64,000 nt of DNA from DAIOEK01 sp036746315. GTDB taxonomy: Bacteria; Chloroflexota; Anaerolineae; Anaerolineales; Anaerolineaceae. The notes beneath the pieces were generated by a model. The model made no database searches. It was not told the origin of the DNA and saw only the letters and a program-made list of their open reading frames with translations. The position numbers were made by a program, and so were the translations under genes. Location of the stretch: contig DAIOEK010000002.1 of NCBI GenBank assembly GCA_036746315.1, forward strand, positions 62,001 through 126,000. Direction: 5' to 3'. Shown in pieces: positions 43,301-51,065 of the stretch (positions are counted from its first letter, which is position 1; each line of letters begins with the position of its first letter).

Positions 43301-46300
43301 AATCGTATCAATTTTGGGCGCGCAGGTTGCCTCGCCTGTGCAGTTTGTGAAGTCCATGCAGAAGCTGGTAAATATGGGGACTACCGTCTTCGTTGAGGTG
43401 GGTCCCAAGCGGGTATTGAATTCTCTGGCGAACGACAACTTGAAAGGAGTTGCCGGGGTCACGATCCTGGCAACCAACCATCCGCGCAAGGGTGCGAAAG
43501 CAAGTTTCAACGAAGCACTCTGCGGTCTGTTTGCGGCTGGCGTTTGCGCAGGCGGAGCATCCGCTGCGCCGGAGTCGCCGTCTGCCCGGTTTGAGGCGGG
43601 TAATTTGCCGGTGATTTCTGCGCCGCTTACGGCGGAGTTCAGCTTGACCGGTTCGGTGGTGGTCACCGGCGCCGGGCTGGGACTGCCGGGAAAGAACCAT
43701 CCGGTGTTCGATGACCGGAACATCCAGCGGATTTTCAGCGGCGAAATGATGATCGAACCCCTGGAAGAGGGCGTCCGCAACGCTATGCTGGAAAAGCGTG
43801 TCACCCGGCTGGTAAAGAGCGAAGCGGGTGCGGAGATGCAAGAGATCACCGATCTGGAACAGACTCTCAAATTAAGCGGGCAGCGCGGTGAATTCGACCT
43901 GGAGAAGGATTTTGGCGTTCCTGAAGAGCGGGTGGAATCGCTGGATATTTCCACCCAGCTTGCCATCGGTGCAGGGATTGATGCACTCCGGGATGCCGGC
44001 ATCCCCCTGGTGATGAACTATCGCAAAACCAGCAAGGGTACCTTGCTGCCGGATCGATTAAAGCTGCCGGAATCCCTGCAGGATGAGACCGGTGTGGTGT
44101 TTTGCGCGGCTTTCCCCGGGCTAAACCGCGTGGCAGAGGAATCGGATCGCTTTACCCGTCATCAGACCTGGACCAGGCAACTCGAAGAGGTGAACTCCAT
44201 CAAGCAGTTGATCCTGCAAATGAACCCATCCGGGCAGACTCAATTGCTCAACGACCTGGACCGGCGGATCATGATCCTGGAGAGCCAGATCGCGGAATTA
44301 AATTATCACTTCGACCGGCGCTATGTGTTCCGTATACTTTCGATGGGACATTCGCAGTTTGCCGAATACATCGGTGCACGCGGTCCCAATACACATGTCA
44401 ACGCTGCCTGTGCAACCACAACGCATGGTATTGCCATTGCCGAAGATTGGATACGCACGGGAAGATGCCGGCGGGTGATCGTGATTGCCGGTGATGATGT
44501 GACCAACCCCGACCTGGTGCCCTGGATCGGGACCAGCCTGTTTGCCAGCGGTGCAGCCACCACGGAAGGCAACATCCGCATGGCTGCCCTGCCGTTCGAC
44601 CGCAGACGGAATGGCATGATCATGGGAATGGGAGCGGCTGCGCTGGTCATTGAAAGCGAAGATGCGGCCCGGGAAAGGGGCGTGCGGGGAATTTGCGAGA
44701 TCCTTTCCTCGCAGATCGCCAACAGCGCATTCCATGGCACCCGTCTGGATATCCAGCACGTGAGCCGGGTGATGAACCAACTGGTGGAGGTCGCCGAGAA
44801 CCGCTTCCATGTCAACCGTGAAAAAATTGCCGGCAGGATGGTGTTCGTCTCGCACGAAACCTACACGCCTGCCCGCGGCGGCAGCGCTTCTGCTGAAATT
44901 CACGCACTGCGCGATACCTTCCGCAACCAGGCGGATCAGGTGGTGATCGCCAACACCAAGGGTTTTACCGGGCATGCGATGGGCGTGGGCATCGAAGATG
45001 TCGTCGCCGTAAAATCGCTGGAATATGAGACGGTACCGCCCATTGCCCATATACAATCGGACTTTGAACCGGACCCCGAGTTGGGGAACCTGAATTTATC
45101 CAAAGGCGGGAAGTATCCGGTGGAGTTTGCCCTGCGTCTTGGCGCCGGGTTTGGCTCGCAGATTGCCATGACTCTGTACCGCAAGATTCCCGGAATGGGT
45201 AACCGCATCAACGTGGATATCTACCAGGGATGGCTGGATAATGTCTCCGGCTATAACTTTACGGAATTGGAAGTCGTGCAACGCACCCTGCGGGTGAAGA
45301 ATCAGGGTGTTCCCCAGCATGTTCCGGCACAGCCACAATGGCAATATGGCAGACTGCCGCAACAATGGGCGGTTGAAGCGCAGCAGGTGGCCGGAACGCC
45401 CGAACGCACTGTCGTCAAGGCGACAAGCAAGCCTGAACCGGCGCCGGTGGTCGTCTATGAGGCGGAGGTTGAGCAGCCAATCCAGATCGATGTTTCCGAT
45501 AAAGATATCCAGGGATATGTCCTGTCCGTGGTCAGCGAAAAAACCGGCTACCCGGTGGAAATGCTGGATCTCGATCTGGATCTGGAAGCCGACCTGGGCG
45601 TGGATACGGTGAAACAGGCGGAATTGTTTGCCACGATCCGGACAAATTATGGCATTCCGCGCAAAGAGGATTTGCGGCTGGCGGACTACAACACGTTGAA
45701 AAAGGTGATCGGGTTTGTTGTTGAAAATCGTGCCGGCAGCCAAGCGGCGGATGCCCCAGTTCCAGTGGCAGACCACCCGGCAGAGATTTCTCGGGTGCGA
45801 CCGGCAGCTCCAACGTGGGGGATGATAGCGGATGTCGCAGCCATCCGGGAGCATGTCCTTTCTGTGGTCAGTGAAAAAACCGGCTACCCGGTGGAAATGT
45901 TGGATCTCGGTCTGGATCTGGAAGCCGATCTGGGGATCGATACCGTCAAACAGGCTGAACTGTTTGCCGCCATCCGCACCCATTATGGCATTCCCCGCCG
46001 CGAAGACCTGCGATTGTCGGATTACAACACACTTCAAAAAGTGATCGAATTTGTAGAAACAGGCTTAAGAAGCCAGGCAGCCCCCACTCTTGCGGGGAAA
46101 GAAGAGACCGTTCCTGAAAATGTAGCGGAAACTGAAGATGCTGCCGGCACGGTTCAAATATTCAGACGGGAACCCCTCCCGGTACTGCGTCCGCGTCTGG
46201 ACCTGTGCCTGCCTACCGGACTGAAGCTGGATAAGGAAACAACGGTTGTTGTCGTTTCCAATCCGGGAAAGCTTGCTGACAGCCTGGTAAAGAACTTGAA

Positions 46301-48629
46301 AAAACGGGGCGTCGATGCAACCATCTGTGTACCCGCGGGGGCCGAAGAATTTGCCCGCAGTGGAAAGCCCGTGGATGGAGTTTACTTCCTGGCGGATCAG
46401 ATTCCGGCTGAAGAGCAAAGCGTAATCGCACATTCCGGCTGGCAGACAGACCTGTCCGATCCTCTGTACCACCTGCTCAAGGCACAACCCGATTTGAAAT
46501 TCCTGATCGCCGCAACCCGCATGGGTGGACTGTTCGGCTTGTCGGGAACCTGCCGGAACCCCCTGCAGGGACTGGTGAGTGGCTTTGTAAAAGCGATATC
46601 CCGCGAACGCGCCAGCCTGTTATCCAAGGTGGTGGATCTGGATGAAACGTTGCCCGTTAAAACACTGGCGGAACGGATCATTGGCGAGACACTCTTCGAT
46701 CCGGGTGTGGTCGAAGTGGGTTCCGAAGGGCAGCTGCGCTTTGGCGTGGCGATCAGGGAATTGAAGGAAGCTGCCAGCCAGTCACCATTGAAAAACGATG
46801 GTGTTTACCTGATCACCGGCGGCACCGCCGGGATCATTGCACCGGTCGTGCTCGAACTGGCGAAACATCACCGGGGAACCTACCACCTGTTGGGCAGGAC
46901 CCGTTTGCTGGATACAACGGACCCCAAACTTGTTTTGCTTCGGGAATCCCCGGATGAACTTCGCCGGCAGATCTCGGCAGAAATTCAGGAGGACGGTAAA
47001 AAGCCCACTCCGGTGCTGGTGGAACAGGAGATTTCCAGCCTCGAGAAATCCCGCGGATTGCACGATTTGATGCAAAAGACGAAAGCACTGGGAAGCACGA
47101 TCAGCTATCACACATGCGATGTAACCTCCGCAGAAGAGATGCAGTCGGTTTTGGATGAAATTTCCGCCCGGCATAAGCACATCGATCTTCTGATCCATGC
47201 GGCGGGAGTGGAAAAGAGCAGAAAGCTGGAAAGCAAACCCAGGGAAGAATTCTCACGGGTAATCCAGACCAAGGTGGACAGCTACCTGCTGTTGATGAAG
47301 TTGCTGGCAGCCCGGAACCTGCTCCCCGAACGGGTGGTCAGTTTCTCTTCGGTGGCTGCCCGGTTCGGCAACAGTGGGCAGACGGATTATGCGGCTGCCA
47401 ACGATGCGCTGAACAAGTTGAGCACCGCGCTGAAGGCGGAATTCCCCGCCATGCAGGTCTTATCCGTAGACTGGGGTGCCTGGGCGGATGTGGGCATGGC
47501 GAGCAGGGGCAACACGCCCCGGTTGATGGAAATGGCAGGGATCGAAATGATGCCGCCCCATCAGGCTGCCGCCTTCCTCCGGCAGGAACTGGCGGCAGGG
47601 ACCAATGGTGAGGTAATGATCTCCGCATCGTTGGGCAGCCTGGAGCAATCGACCGGACCGGATGCGGGCATCGACATCGCCCGCGCGGATGCGGCTTTGC
47701 GTGAAGGGACGCCCATCCACAGCATGCTCAGCCACCTTACCGCTTACAATCCCGATGGGACCGTGAGCCTGGAGGTGGATGTTGATCCCAAGGATTATCC
47801 AATGCTGATGGATCACGCAATCAATGGCATCCCGGTGCTGCCGGGCGTGGCTGGCATCGAAGGCTTCTCAATAGCGGCCCGGCACATTGCGTCCGTTCTG
47901 GCAGTTGCCCGGGGCGAATTCAATGTCACTTCATTGGAAGACATTCACTTTCATGCGCCGTTCAAGTTTTACCGGAATCAGCCTCGGCACATCCAGTGGA
48001 AAGCTTACGGTGTTCGCGAACAGGTGGGTCTGGTGGTATATGTCAACCTGGAATCCACTCTGGATCTCAAGAGCAAAGTCCCTGAGAAGATGGTTCACTT
48101 CACCGGAAAGGTACTGCTTGCCGAAGCCGTGATGGAACAAAAGATGGCGGTAACCCCGCCTGCCTGGCAGGAAAAGGACAGCATCTGCTCGGATGATATC
48201 TACAAGCTGTATTTTCATGGGCCCTCATTCCAGGTGCTCGAATGCGCCCAGCGATCCGGCGATATTGTGCTGGGAAAACTGAATGCCGGGCTGATTAAGG
48301 ATCAGGGTCAAAAGAAGGCGACTGTCTCGATCCCCATTCTTGTGGAATTGTGCTTCCAGACAGCCGGACTTTGGGAGGCGGGCGTGACCGGCGTACTTTC
48401 CCTGCCGCAATCCATTGAAAGGCTCGTCATGTTCCGACCGGAATCTGAAAACGGGGAAATCTTCGCCGAAGTCAAACCAGTTTCCCGGGGAGATAAAGTT
48501 CATTTCGACGCCCGGGTGGTGGATAGCGAGGGGAATGTGTATCTGGAGTTGGAAAACTACCAGACGGTTCCCCTGCCTTATGCCGCAGAGAAGAAACTGG
48601 TCGAACCGTTGCAGGTTCTGCTGAATTGA
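40371..48629 (+). CDS. Single-chain Pfa-type lipid/polyketide synthase
   Basis: A 2752-aa cytoplasmic iterative synthase related to PUFA synthases. Order: KS1 (about 1-475; Cys215, His349, His389), ACP1 (about 515-590), malonyl-type AT (about 730-1040; GHSLGEY Ser830, HAFH His935), KS2 (about 1091-1645; Cys1347, His1495, His1535, with a charged insert before the active site), ACP2 and ACP3 (about 1715-1785, 1828-1900), KR (about 1925-2430; Ser2327, Tyr2340) and double-hotdog DH (about 2440-2735; His2482 in DHAINGIPVLPG). The ACP motif is LG[VI]DTVKQ with Thr554, Thr1746 and Thr1858 where the phosphopantetheine Ser is expected. No enoyl reductase or thioesterase is in the chain; PfaD nearby can supply the former. 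AAGGAG precedes ATG 40371. The product is unknown. Confidence 0.9.
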   Translation: MSSNKSIAIVGVGAILPEAQDVQKFWENLLERRYSIKDVPADRWKAEYYYDPDPRATDKTYSKIGGWVEGYKFDPFKASIAIPPKVLSVMDEAQQWAIAACLQALQDYGYPSRPLNQERVAVILGNAMAGERHYRSSLRICAPEYLSALESLPEFQQLPESVRTALLNGMQSRVRNAIPDITEDTMPGELSNIIAGRVANVFNFTGPNFVTDAACASSLAAIETSIEGLMYNKFDAVLTGGVDRNMGPESFVKFSKIGALSGDGSRPYADGANGFVMGEGAVIFLLKRLEDAEAAGDKVYAVIRGVAGSSDGKGKGITAPNPLGQQRALERAWKDAGIDPRTVGLIEGHGTSTRVGDVTEVNSLNALLGNLGLKTGAVGLGSVKSNIGHLKSAAGAAGLLKVALGLYHKTLPPTANFDRPNPNINFNELPLRVITEATPWEVKAGEVRRAGVSSFGFGGTNFHLVVDEYLPGMLTAEKMNFPSAFPNTEKERNVTADVPVPQVGGAMPHVMQSDPVAEAEIRSFVLQTVSEKTGYPQEMLDLDLDLEADLGVDTVKQAELFAAIRTHYGIPRKEDLRLSDYNTLAKVVGFITDNMAGGTSVAPNTSEQKTGQAQVTELPNSIPASSPSSSSVSPTPYQGLLFQSANTRRELIEQIKNTLNAVKSGHVPPSVCPPQEAVSKQERIAVDYEDTAELEKRLEKAITALESNNPGMFSALQAQGIYYGSGTPGKIAFLFPGQGSQYVNMLKDFRESEPVVVETFAEADRVMTPILGKPLTSYIYVDGDEESITRAEKNLKDTTITQPAMLTANVALLRVMQKFGIQPDVVIGHSLGEYAALVASGVLSFAEALQVVSARGREMAKVSMADNGCMAAVSAPLAKVDEILKSVEGYVVIANINSPVQSVIGGATTAVDAAIAAFQAAGFQAVKIPVSHAFHTNIVAPASEPLMQVIDRMDVQPPQIPVIANVTGGEYPRTKPEIVSILGAQVASPVQFVKSMQKLVNMGTTVFVEVGPKRVLNSLANDNLKGVAGVTILATNHPRKGAKASFNEALCGLFAAGVCAGGASAAPESPSARFEAGNLPVISAPLTAEFSLTGSVVVTGAGLGLPGKNHPVFDDRNIQRIFSGEMMIEPLEEGVRNAMLEKRVTRLVKSEAGAEMQEITDLEQTLKLSGQRGEFDLEKDFGVPEERVESLDISTQLAIGAGIDALRDAGIPLVMNYRKTSKGTLLPDRLKLPESLQDETGVVFCAAFPGLNRVAEESDRFTRHQTWTRQLEEVNSIKQLILQMNPSGQTQLLNDLDRRIMILESQIAELNYHFDRRYVFRILSMGHSQFAEYIGARGPNTHVNAACATTTHGIAIAEDWIRTGRCRRVIVIAGDDVTNPDLVPWIGTSLFASGAATTEGNIRMAALPFDRRRNGMIMGMGAAALVIESEDAARERGVRGICEILSSQIANSAFHGTRLDIQHVSRVMNQLVEVAENRFHVNREKIAGRMVFVSHETYTPARGGSASAEIHALRDTFRNQADQVVIANTKGFTGHAMGVGIEDVVAVKSLEYETVPPIAHIQSDFEPDPELGNLNLSKGGKYPVEFALRLGAGFGSQIAMTLYRKIPGMGNRINVDIYQGWLDNVSGYNFTELEVVQRTLRVKNQGVPQHVPAQPQWQYGRLPQQWAVEAQQVAGTPERTVVKATSKPEPAPVVVYEAEVEQPIQIDVSDKDIQGYVLSVVSEKTGYPVEMLDLDLDLEADLGVDTVKQAELFATIRTNYGIPRKEDLRLADYNTLKKVIGFVVENRAGSQAADAPVPVADHPAEISRVRPAAPTWGMIADVAAIREHVLSVVSEKTGYPVEMLDLGLDLEADLGIDTVKQAELFAAIRTHYGIPRREDLRLSDYNTLQKVIEFVETGLRSQAAPTLAGKEETVPENVAETEDAAGTVQIFRREPLPVLRPRLDLCLPTGLKLDKETTVVVVSNPGKLADSLVKNLKKRGVDATICVPAGAEEFARSGKPVDGVYFLADQIPAEEQSVIAHSGWQTDLSDPLYHLLKAQPDLKFLIAATRMGGLFGLSGTCRNPLQGLVSGFVKAISRERASLLSKVVDLDETLPVKTLAERIIGETLFDPGVVEVGSEGQLRFGVAIRELKEAASQSPLKNDGVYLITGGTAGIIAPVVLELAKHHRGTYHLLGRTRLLDTTDPKLVLLRESPDELRRQISAEIQEDGKKPTPVLVEQEISSLEKSRGLHDLMQKTKALGSTISYHTCDVTSAEEMQSVLDEISARHKHIDLLIHAAGVEKSRKLESKPREEFSRVIQTKVDSYLLLMKLLAARNLLPERVVSFSSVAARFGNSGQTDYAAANDALNKLSTALKAEFPAMQVLSVDWGAWADVGMASRGNTPRLMEMAGIEMMPPHQAAAFLRQELAAGTNGEVMISASLGSLEQSTGPDAGIDIARADAALREGTPIHSMLSHLTAYNPDGTVSLEVDVDPKDYPMLMDHAINGIPVLPGVAGIEGFSIAARHIASVLAVARGEFNVTSLEDIHFHAPFKFYRNQPRHIQWKAYGVREQVGLVVYVNLESTLDLKSKVPEKMVHFTGKVLLAEAVMEQKMAVTPPAWQEKDSICSDDIYKLYFHGPSFQVLECAQRSGDIVLGKLNAGLIKDQGQKKATVSIPILVELCFQTAGLWEAGVTGVLSLPQSIERLVMFRPESENGEIFAEVKPVSRGDKVHFDARVVDSEGNVYLELENYQTVPLPYAAEKKLVEPLQVLLN
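45520..46055 (+). repeat. Tandem duplication encoding ACP2 and ACP3
   Basis: Two copies of about 200 bases, 336 bases apart (Thr codons at 45606 and 45942), encode near-identical carrier domains; stretches longer than 20 bases are identical at the nucleotide level. A third, more distant copy lies at about 41915-42150. The last two arose by a fairly recent internal duplication. Confidence 0.85.
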
Positions 48630-48643
48630 TCCACGAACAGGAA

Positions 48644-48678
48644 GGGGATGGGAAATAATCTTCCCATCCCCCTTTTTT
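48644..48678 (+). terminator. Intrinsic terminator abutting the PPTase start codon
   Basis: GGGGATGGGAA (48644-48654), loop of six and TTCCCATCCCC (48661-48671), then C and TTTTTT (48673-48678). It ends exactly at the PPTase ATG (48679) and follows the synthase stop by 14 bases. It should end most synthase transcripts and leave only read-through for the transferase. Confidence 0.88.
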
Positions 48679-49383
48679 ATGAATATCTATTGGTTGTCCG
48701 AAAAGATCCATTCCCTGACCGCCGAAGAGGAAACTGATATTTGCGCGCATCTTCTTTCGGCACAGGAAAATGCTGTATATCGGGGATTGAAGGTGGCAAA
48801 ACGGCGCAAAGAGTGGCTGGCAGGCAGGCTGGCGATTCGGAAGCTGATCGGCAAGGTAAAGGATGTCAATGAAGCGGATATTTCCATTTTAAAAAAAGAA
48901 CAGGGCGCTCCTGTGTTGGTTGTGCGGGGGAAGGAGGACCCGGGCAGTATCTCCATCAGCCACAGCAGCCAGCGGGTTGTTGTTTGTTATTTGGATTCAA
49001 ATGAAGGCGTGGGGATCGACCTGGAGCAAGTCGCGCCGCGGGAAGATGCTTTTCTGCGCGATTACTTCACTGTTGGCGAGCAGGTTTGGGTAACATCGGG
49101 GGGCGCGGACGAGCAAAATCTGCGGCTCAATCTGCTCTGGAGCGCCAAGGAAAGCGTATTGAAATGCACCGGGGAGGGTCTGCATGCAGATCCGCTTGGC
49201 ATTTCCCTCGTCCCCGAAACGCAGCCAGCCATCATCGGCGGATGGCGCGTTATCACTGCCCATCGGATGCGCAATGGCATCCGGAGGCGCTGGTGGGTTA
49301 AATGGAAAATCCATCAGGGAATGGCTCTGACGATATGCGCCAGCCGTCTGATGGATTGTGTCGATTTGTCTGACCCGGAATGA
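48679..49383 (+). CDS. Sfp-type 4'-phosphopantetheinyl transferase
   Basis: A 234-aa pseudo-dimeric transferase that moves phosphopantetheine from CoA to carrier domains. Motifs: ISISHSS (about 91-97), GVGIDLE with metal ligands Asp114 and Glu116, and WSAKESVLK (154-162). In PUFA loci this role is called PfaE. It lies 49 bases after the synthase and ends one base before the convergent PfaD stop. It has no Shine-Dalgarno site and sits right behind a terminator hairpin, so expression is probably low. Its presence argues that the neighbouring ACPs are modified despite their Thr residue, though it may serve other carriers. Confidence 0.92.
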   Translation: MNIYWLSEKIHSLTAEEETDICAHLLSAQENAVYRGLKVAKRRKEWLAGRLAIRKLIGKVKDVNEADISILKKEQGAPVLVVRGKEDPGSISISHSSQRVVVCYLDSNEGVGIDLEQVAPREDAFLRDYFTVGEQVWVTSGGADEQNLRLNLLWSAKESVLKCTGEGLHADPLGISLVPETQPAIIGGWRVITAHRMRNGIRRRWWVKWKIHQGMALTICASRLMDCVDLSDPE

Positions 49384-50940
49384 TTACGCCGGGTAATATA
49401 GTGCCTGGCTGAACGGTACGCTGATGCCGTTGCTTTCCAGGTATTTTACCCGCCACAGATATGCTGTGCCCTGTAGAATTTCCATGGCTACATCCACCAC
49501 TTTGCGGTTAGCCTGTTCCGCCAGACGGGTGCCCCTGACCCAGTCGTTGAAGGCGCCCATTGCCGGTCCGCACCAGATCTGGTAATCCATCTCCCTGCCC
49601 GGCTCACCCTTATTCGACCAGCGGGAGGATAACCCTAGATACCAGCGGAATACCAGCGCCATTTTATCCTTGGGGTTCTTCTCGGCGCGCTCAATTTGCG
49701 ACGGGTCGCGCTGGCTGAAGAATTGAACGCAGGCATTCCAAACCTCATCCCAGCTCATTTTAAATACCATCTTTTCCTGCTTTTCTCTTTCTGCTGCCGG
49801 AATTTCATCCAGTGATTCATACCTGGAGTAAAGTTCGAATAACTTTTGTGCGCGCATGGCGAACATGGTGCCGCGTTTGAGTACCTGTACTTTCACCCCC
49901 ATTTCGAACATGTCGCTGGCAGGCGCCATGGTCACGTCGGTCATTTCCGCCTGCGCCAGCAGACCGCGGGTATGGTCTGAGGCTCCGCTTTCCAGGCACG
50001 CCTGGTTGACGGATCCTGTGGTGATGTAGGCGGCGCCCATCATGAAGGCAGCCAGCGCGGAGGATGGCGTGGCGATGCCGCCGGCAGCGCCGATCCGTAC
50101 CCGGGGGCGTTCGGGGTGCGACCCGCAAATCTGGTTACGCAGTTGAATAATGGCGGGCAGGGCGGCGACCAGCGGACGGTTGTCGGTATGTCCGCCGGAG
50201 TCGGCTTCCACCGTGATGTCGTCTGCCAGCGGAATATTGGCGGCAAGTTGTGCCTGCTCACCGGTGATTTTGCCTTCCTCCAGGAGCTGCTTTACCATTT
50301 CGGGTCTGGCTGGCTCAAGGAATTTTTGGGCGACCTCTTTGCGGGATACCTTGGCAATCACGCGATGATTGATTTCGGCGGTACCATCTGCGCGTTTCTG
50401 CAATCCCGTAAGCCGGTAACGCACCAGATTGATTGTTGGCAGTATGTACGCGGAAGCTTCCACCACCGGGATATCGTATTTAATGTAAAGCTCCACCGTA
50501 TGCTGTTCAAGGGATGGCTCGTTCGGGCTGTTCAGCAGATTGAAAGCATAGGGTCGCCTGCCGAGCTTCTCCTGAATAGTGCGGATTGCCTGCTCCACCC
50601 GTTCCGGCAGCAGACCACCGGCTCCGAAGGAACCCATCAGCCCGGCTTCCCCCAGGGCGATCACCATCCCCTCGGAGGAAATGCCGTTCGCCATTGCGCC
50701 GGCATAATACGCGTTTTTTGTACCATAAACGGCTTTGAACCCGGGATCGCCCAGATTCTCTGCCGTCAGCGGAGGCAGGATGACGGAGGGCTTGTCCTTC
50801 ATATTAATTGCAGGGCTGATGGACCATTTGTCCCCCTCTCTGTCGAGTTGTATGGGAGTCGAGCTTGGTTTCAAGATGGTTTGTACATCCGCTGCGGAAA
50901 GCACGGGCAGCGCTGGATTTTGGGTTGATTCAGGTAGCAT
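49384..50940 (-). CDS. pfaD: PfaD-type trans-acting enoyl reductase
   Basis: A 518-aa FMN-dependent enzyme of the PfaD/nitronate monooxygenase-like TIM-barrel group. VYGTKNAYYAGAMANGISS, GLMGSFGAGGL, VEASAYILPTINLVRYR, VEADSGGHTDNRPLVA, RIGAAGGIATPSSALAAF, YITTGSVNQACLESG and the C-terminal CGPAMGAFNDWVRGT are PfaD hallmarks. It reduces enoyl-ACP intermediates in trans, which the synthase lacks in cis. Its gene is convergent with the transferase gene; the two stop codons are adjacent (49381-49386). ATG at 50940 has GAGG eight bases upstream. Confidence 0.93.
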   Translation of the reverse strand: MLPESTQNPALPVLSAADVQTILKPSSTPIQLDREGDKWSISPAINMKDKPSVILPPLTAENLGDPGFKAVYGTKNAYYAGAMANGISSEGMVIALGEAGLMGSFGAGGLLPERVEQAIRTIQEKLGRRPYAFNLLNSPNEPSLEQHTVELYIKYDIPVVEASAYILPTINLVRYRLTGLQKRADGTAEINHRVIAKVSRKEVAQKFLEPARPEMVKQLLEEGKITGEQAQLAANIPLADDITVEADSGGHTDNRPLVAALPAIIQLRNQICGSHPERPRVRIGAAGGIATPSSALAAFMMGAAYITTGSVNQACLESGASDHTRGLLAQAEMTDVTMAPASDMFEMGVKVQVLKRGTMFAMRAQKLFELYSRYESLDEIPAAEREKQEKMVFKMSWDEVWNACVQFFSQRDPSQIERAEKNPKDKMALVFRWYLGLSSRWSNKGEPGREMDYQIWCGPAMGAFNDWVRGTRLAEQANRKVVDVAMEILQGTAYLWRVKYLESNGISVPFSQALYYPA

Positions 50941-51034
50941 CACTCAGACCTCATGTACTGGTATGTTTTAGTTAACCCGCCACGGGCGAAGACGATACGA
51001 TGCGGCAACCGATGGCCTATTGATAAAAGGTCTG

Positions 51035-51040
51035 TATAAT
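51035..51040 (+). promoter_or_regulatory. -10 box before the first URO-D gene
   Basis: TATAAT preceded by TG (TGTATAAT) lies 25 bases before ATG 51066; GGGAGG (51055-51060) is between. The -35 is not clear. Confidence 0.4.
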
Positions 51041-51065
51041 GAAGACAACTGCTTGGGAGGTCCAG

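Noticed and set aside
43124..44002. Minus-strand frame (292 codons) opposite the AT/KS2 junction
   Set aside because: Shadow frame of the synthase, no recognisable domain and no ribosome binding site.
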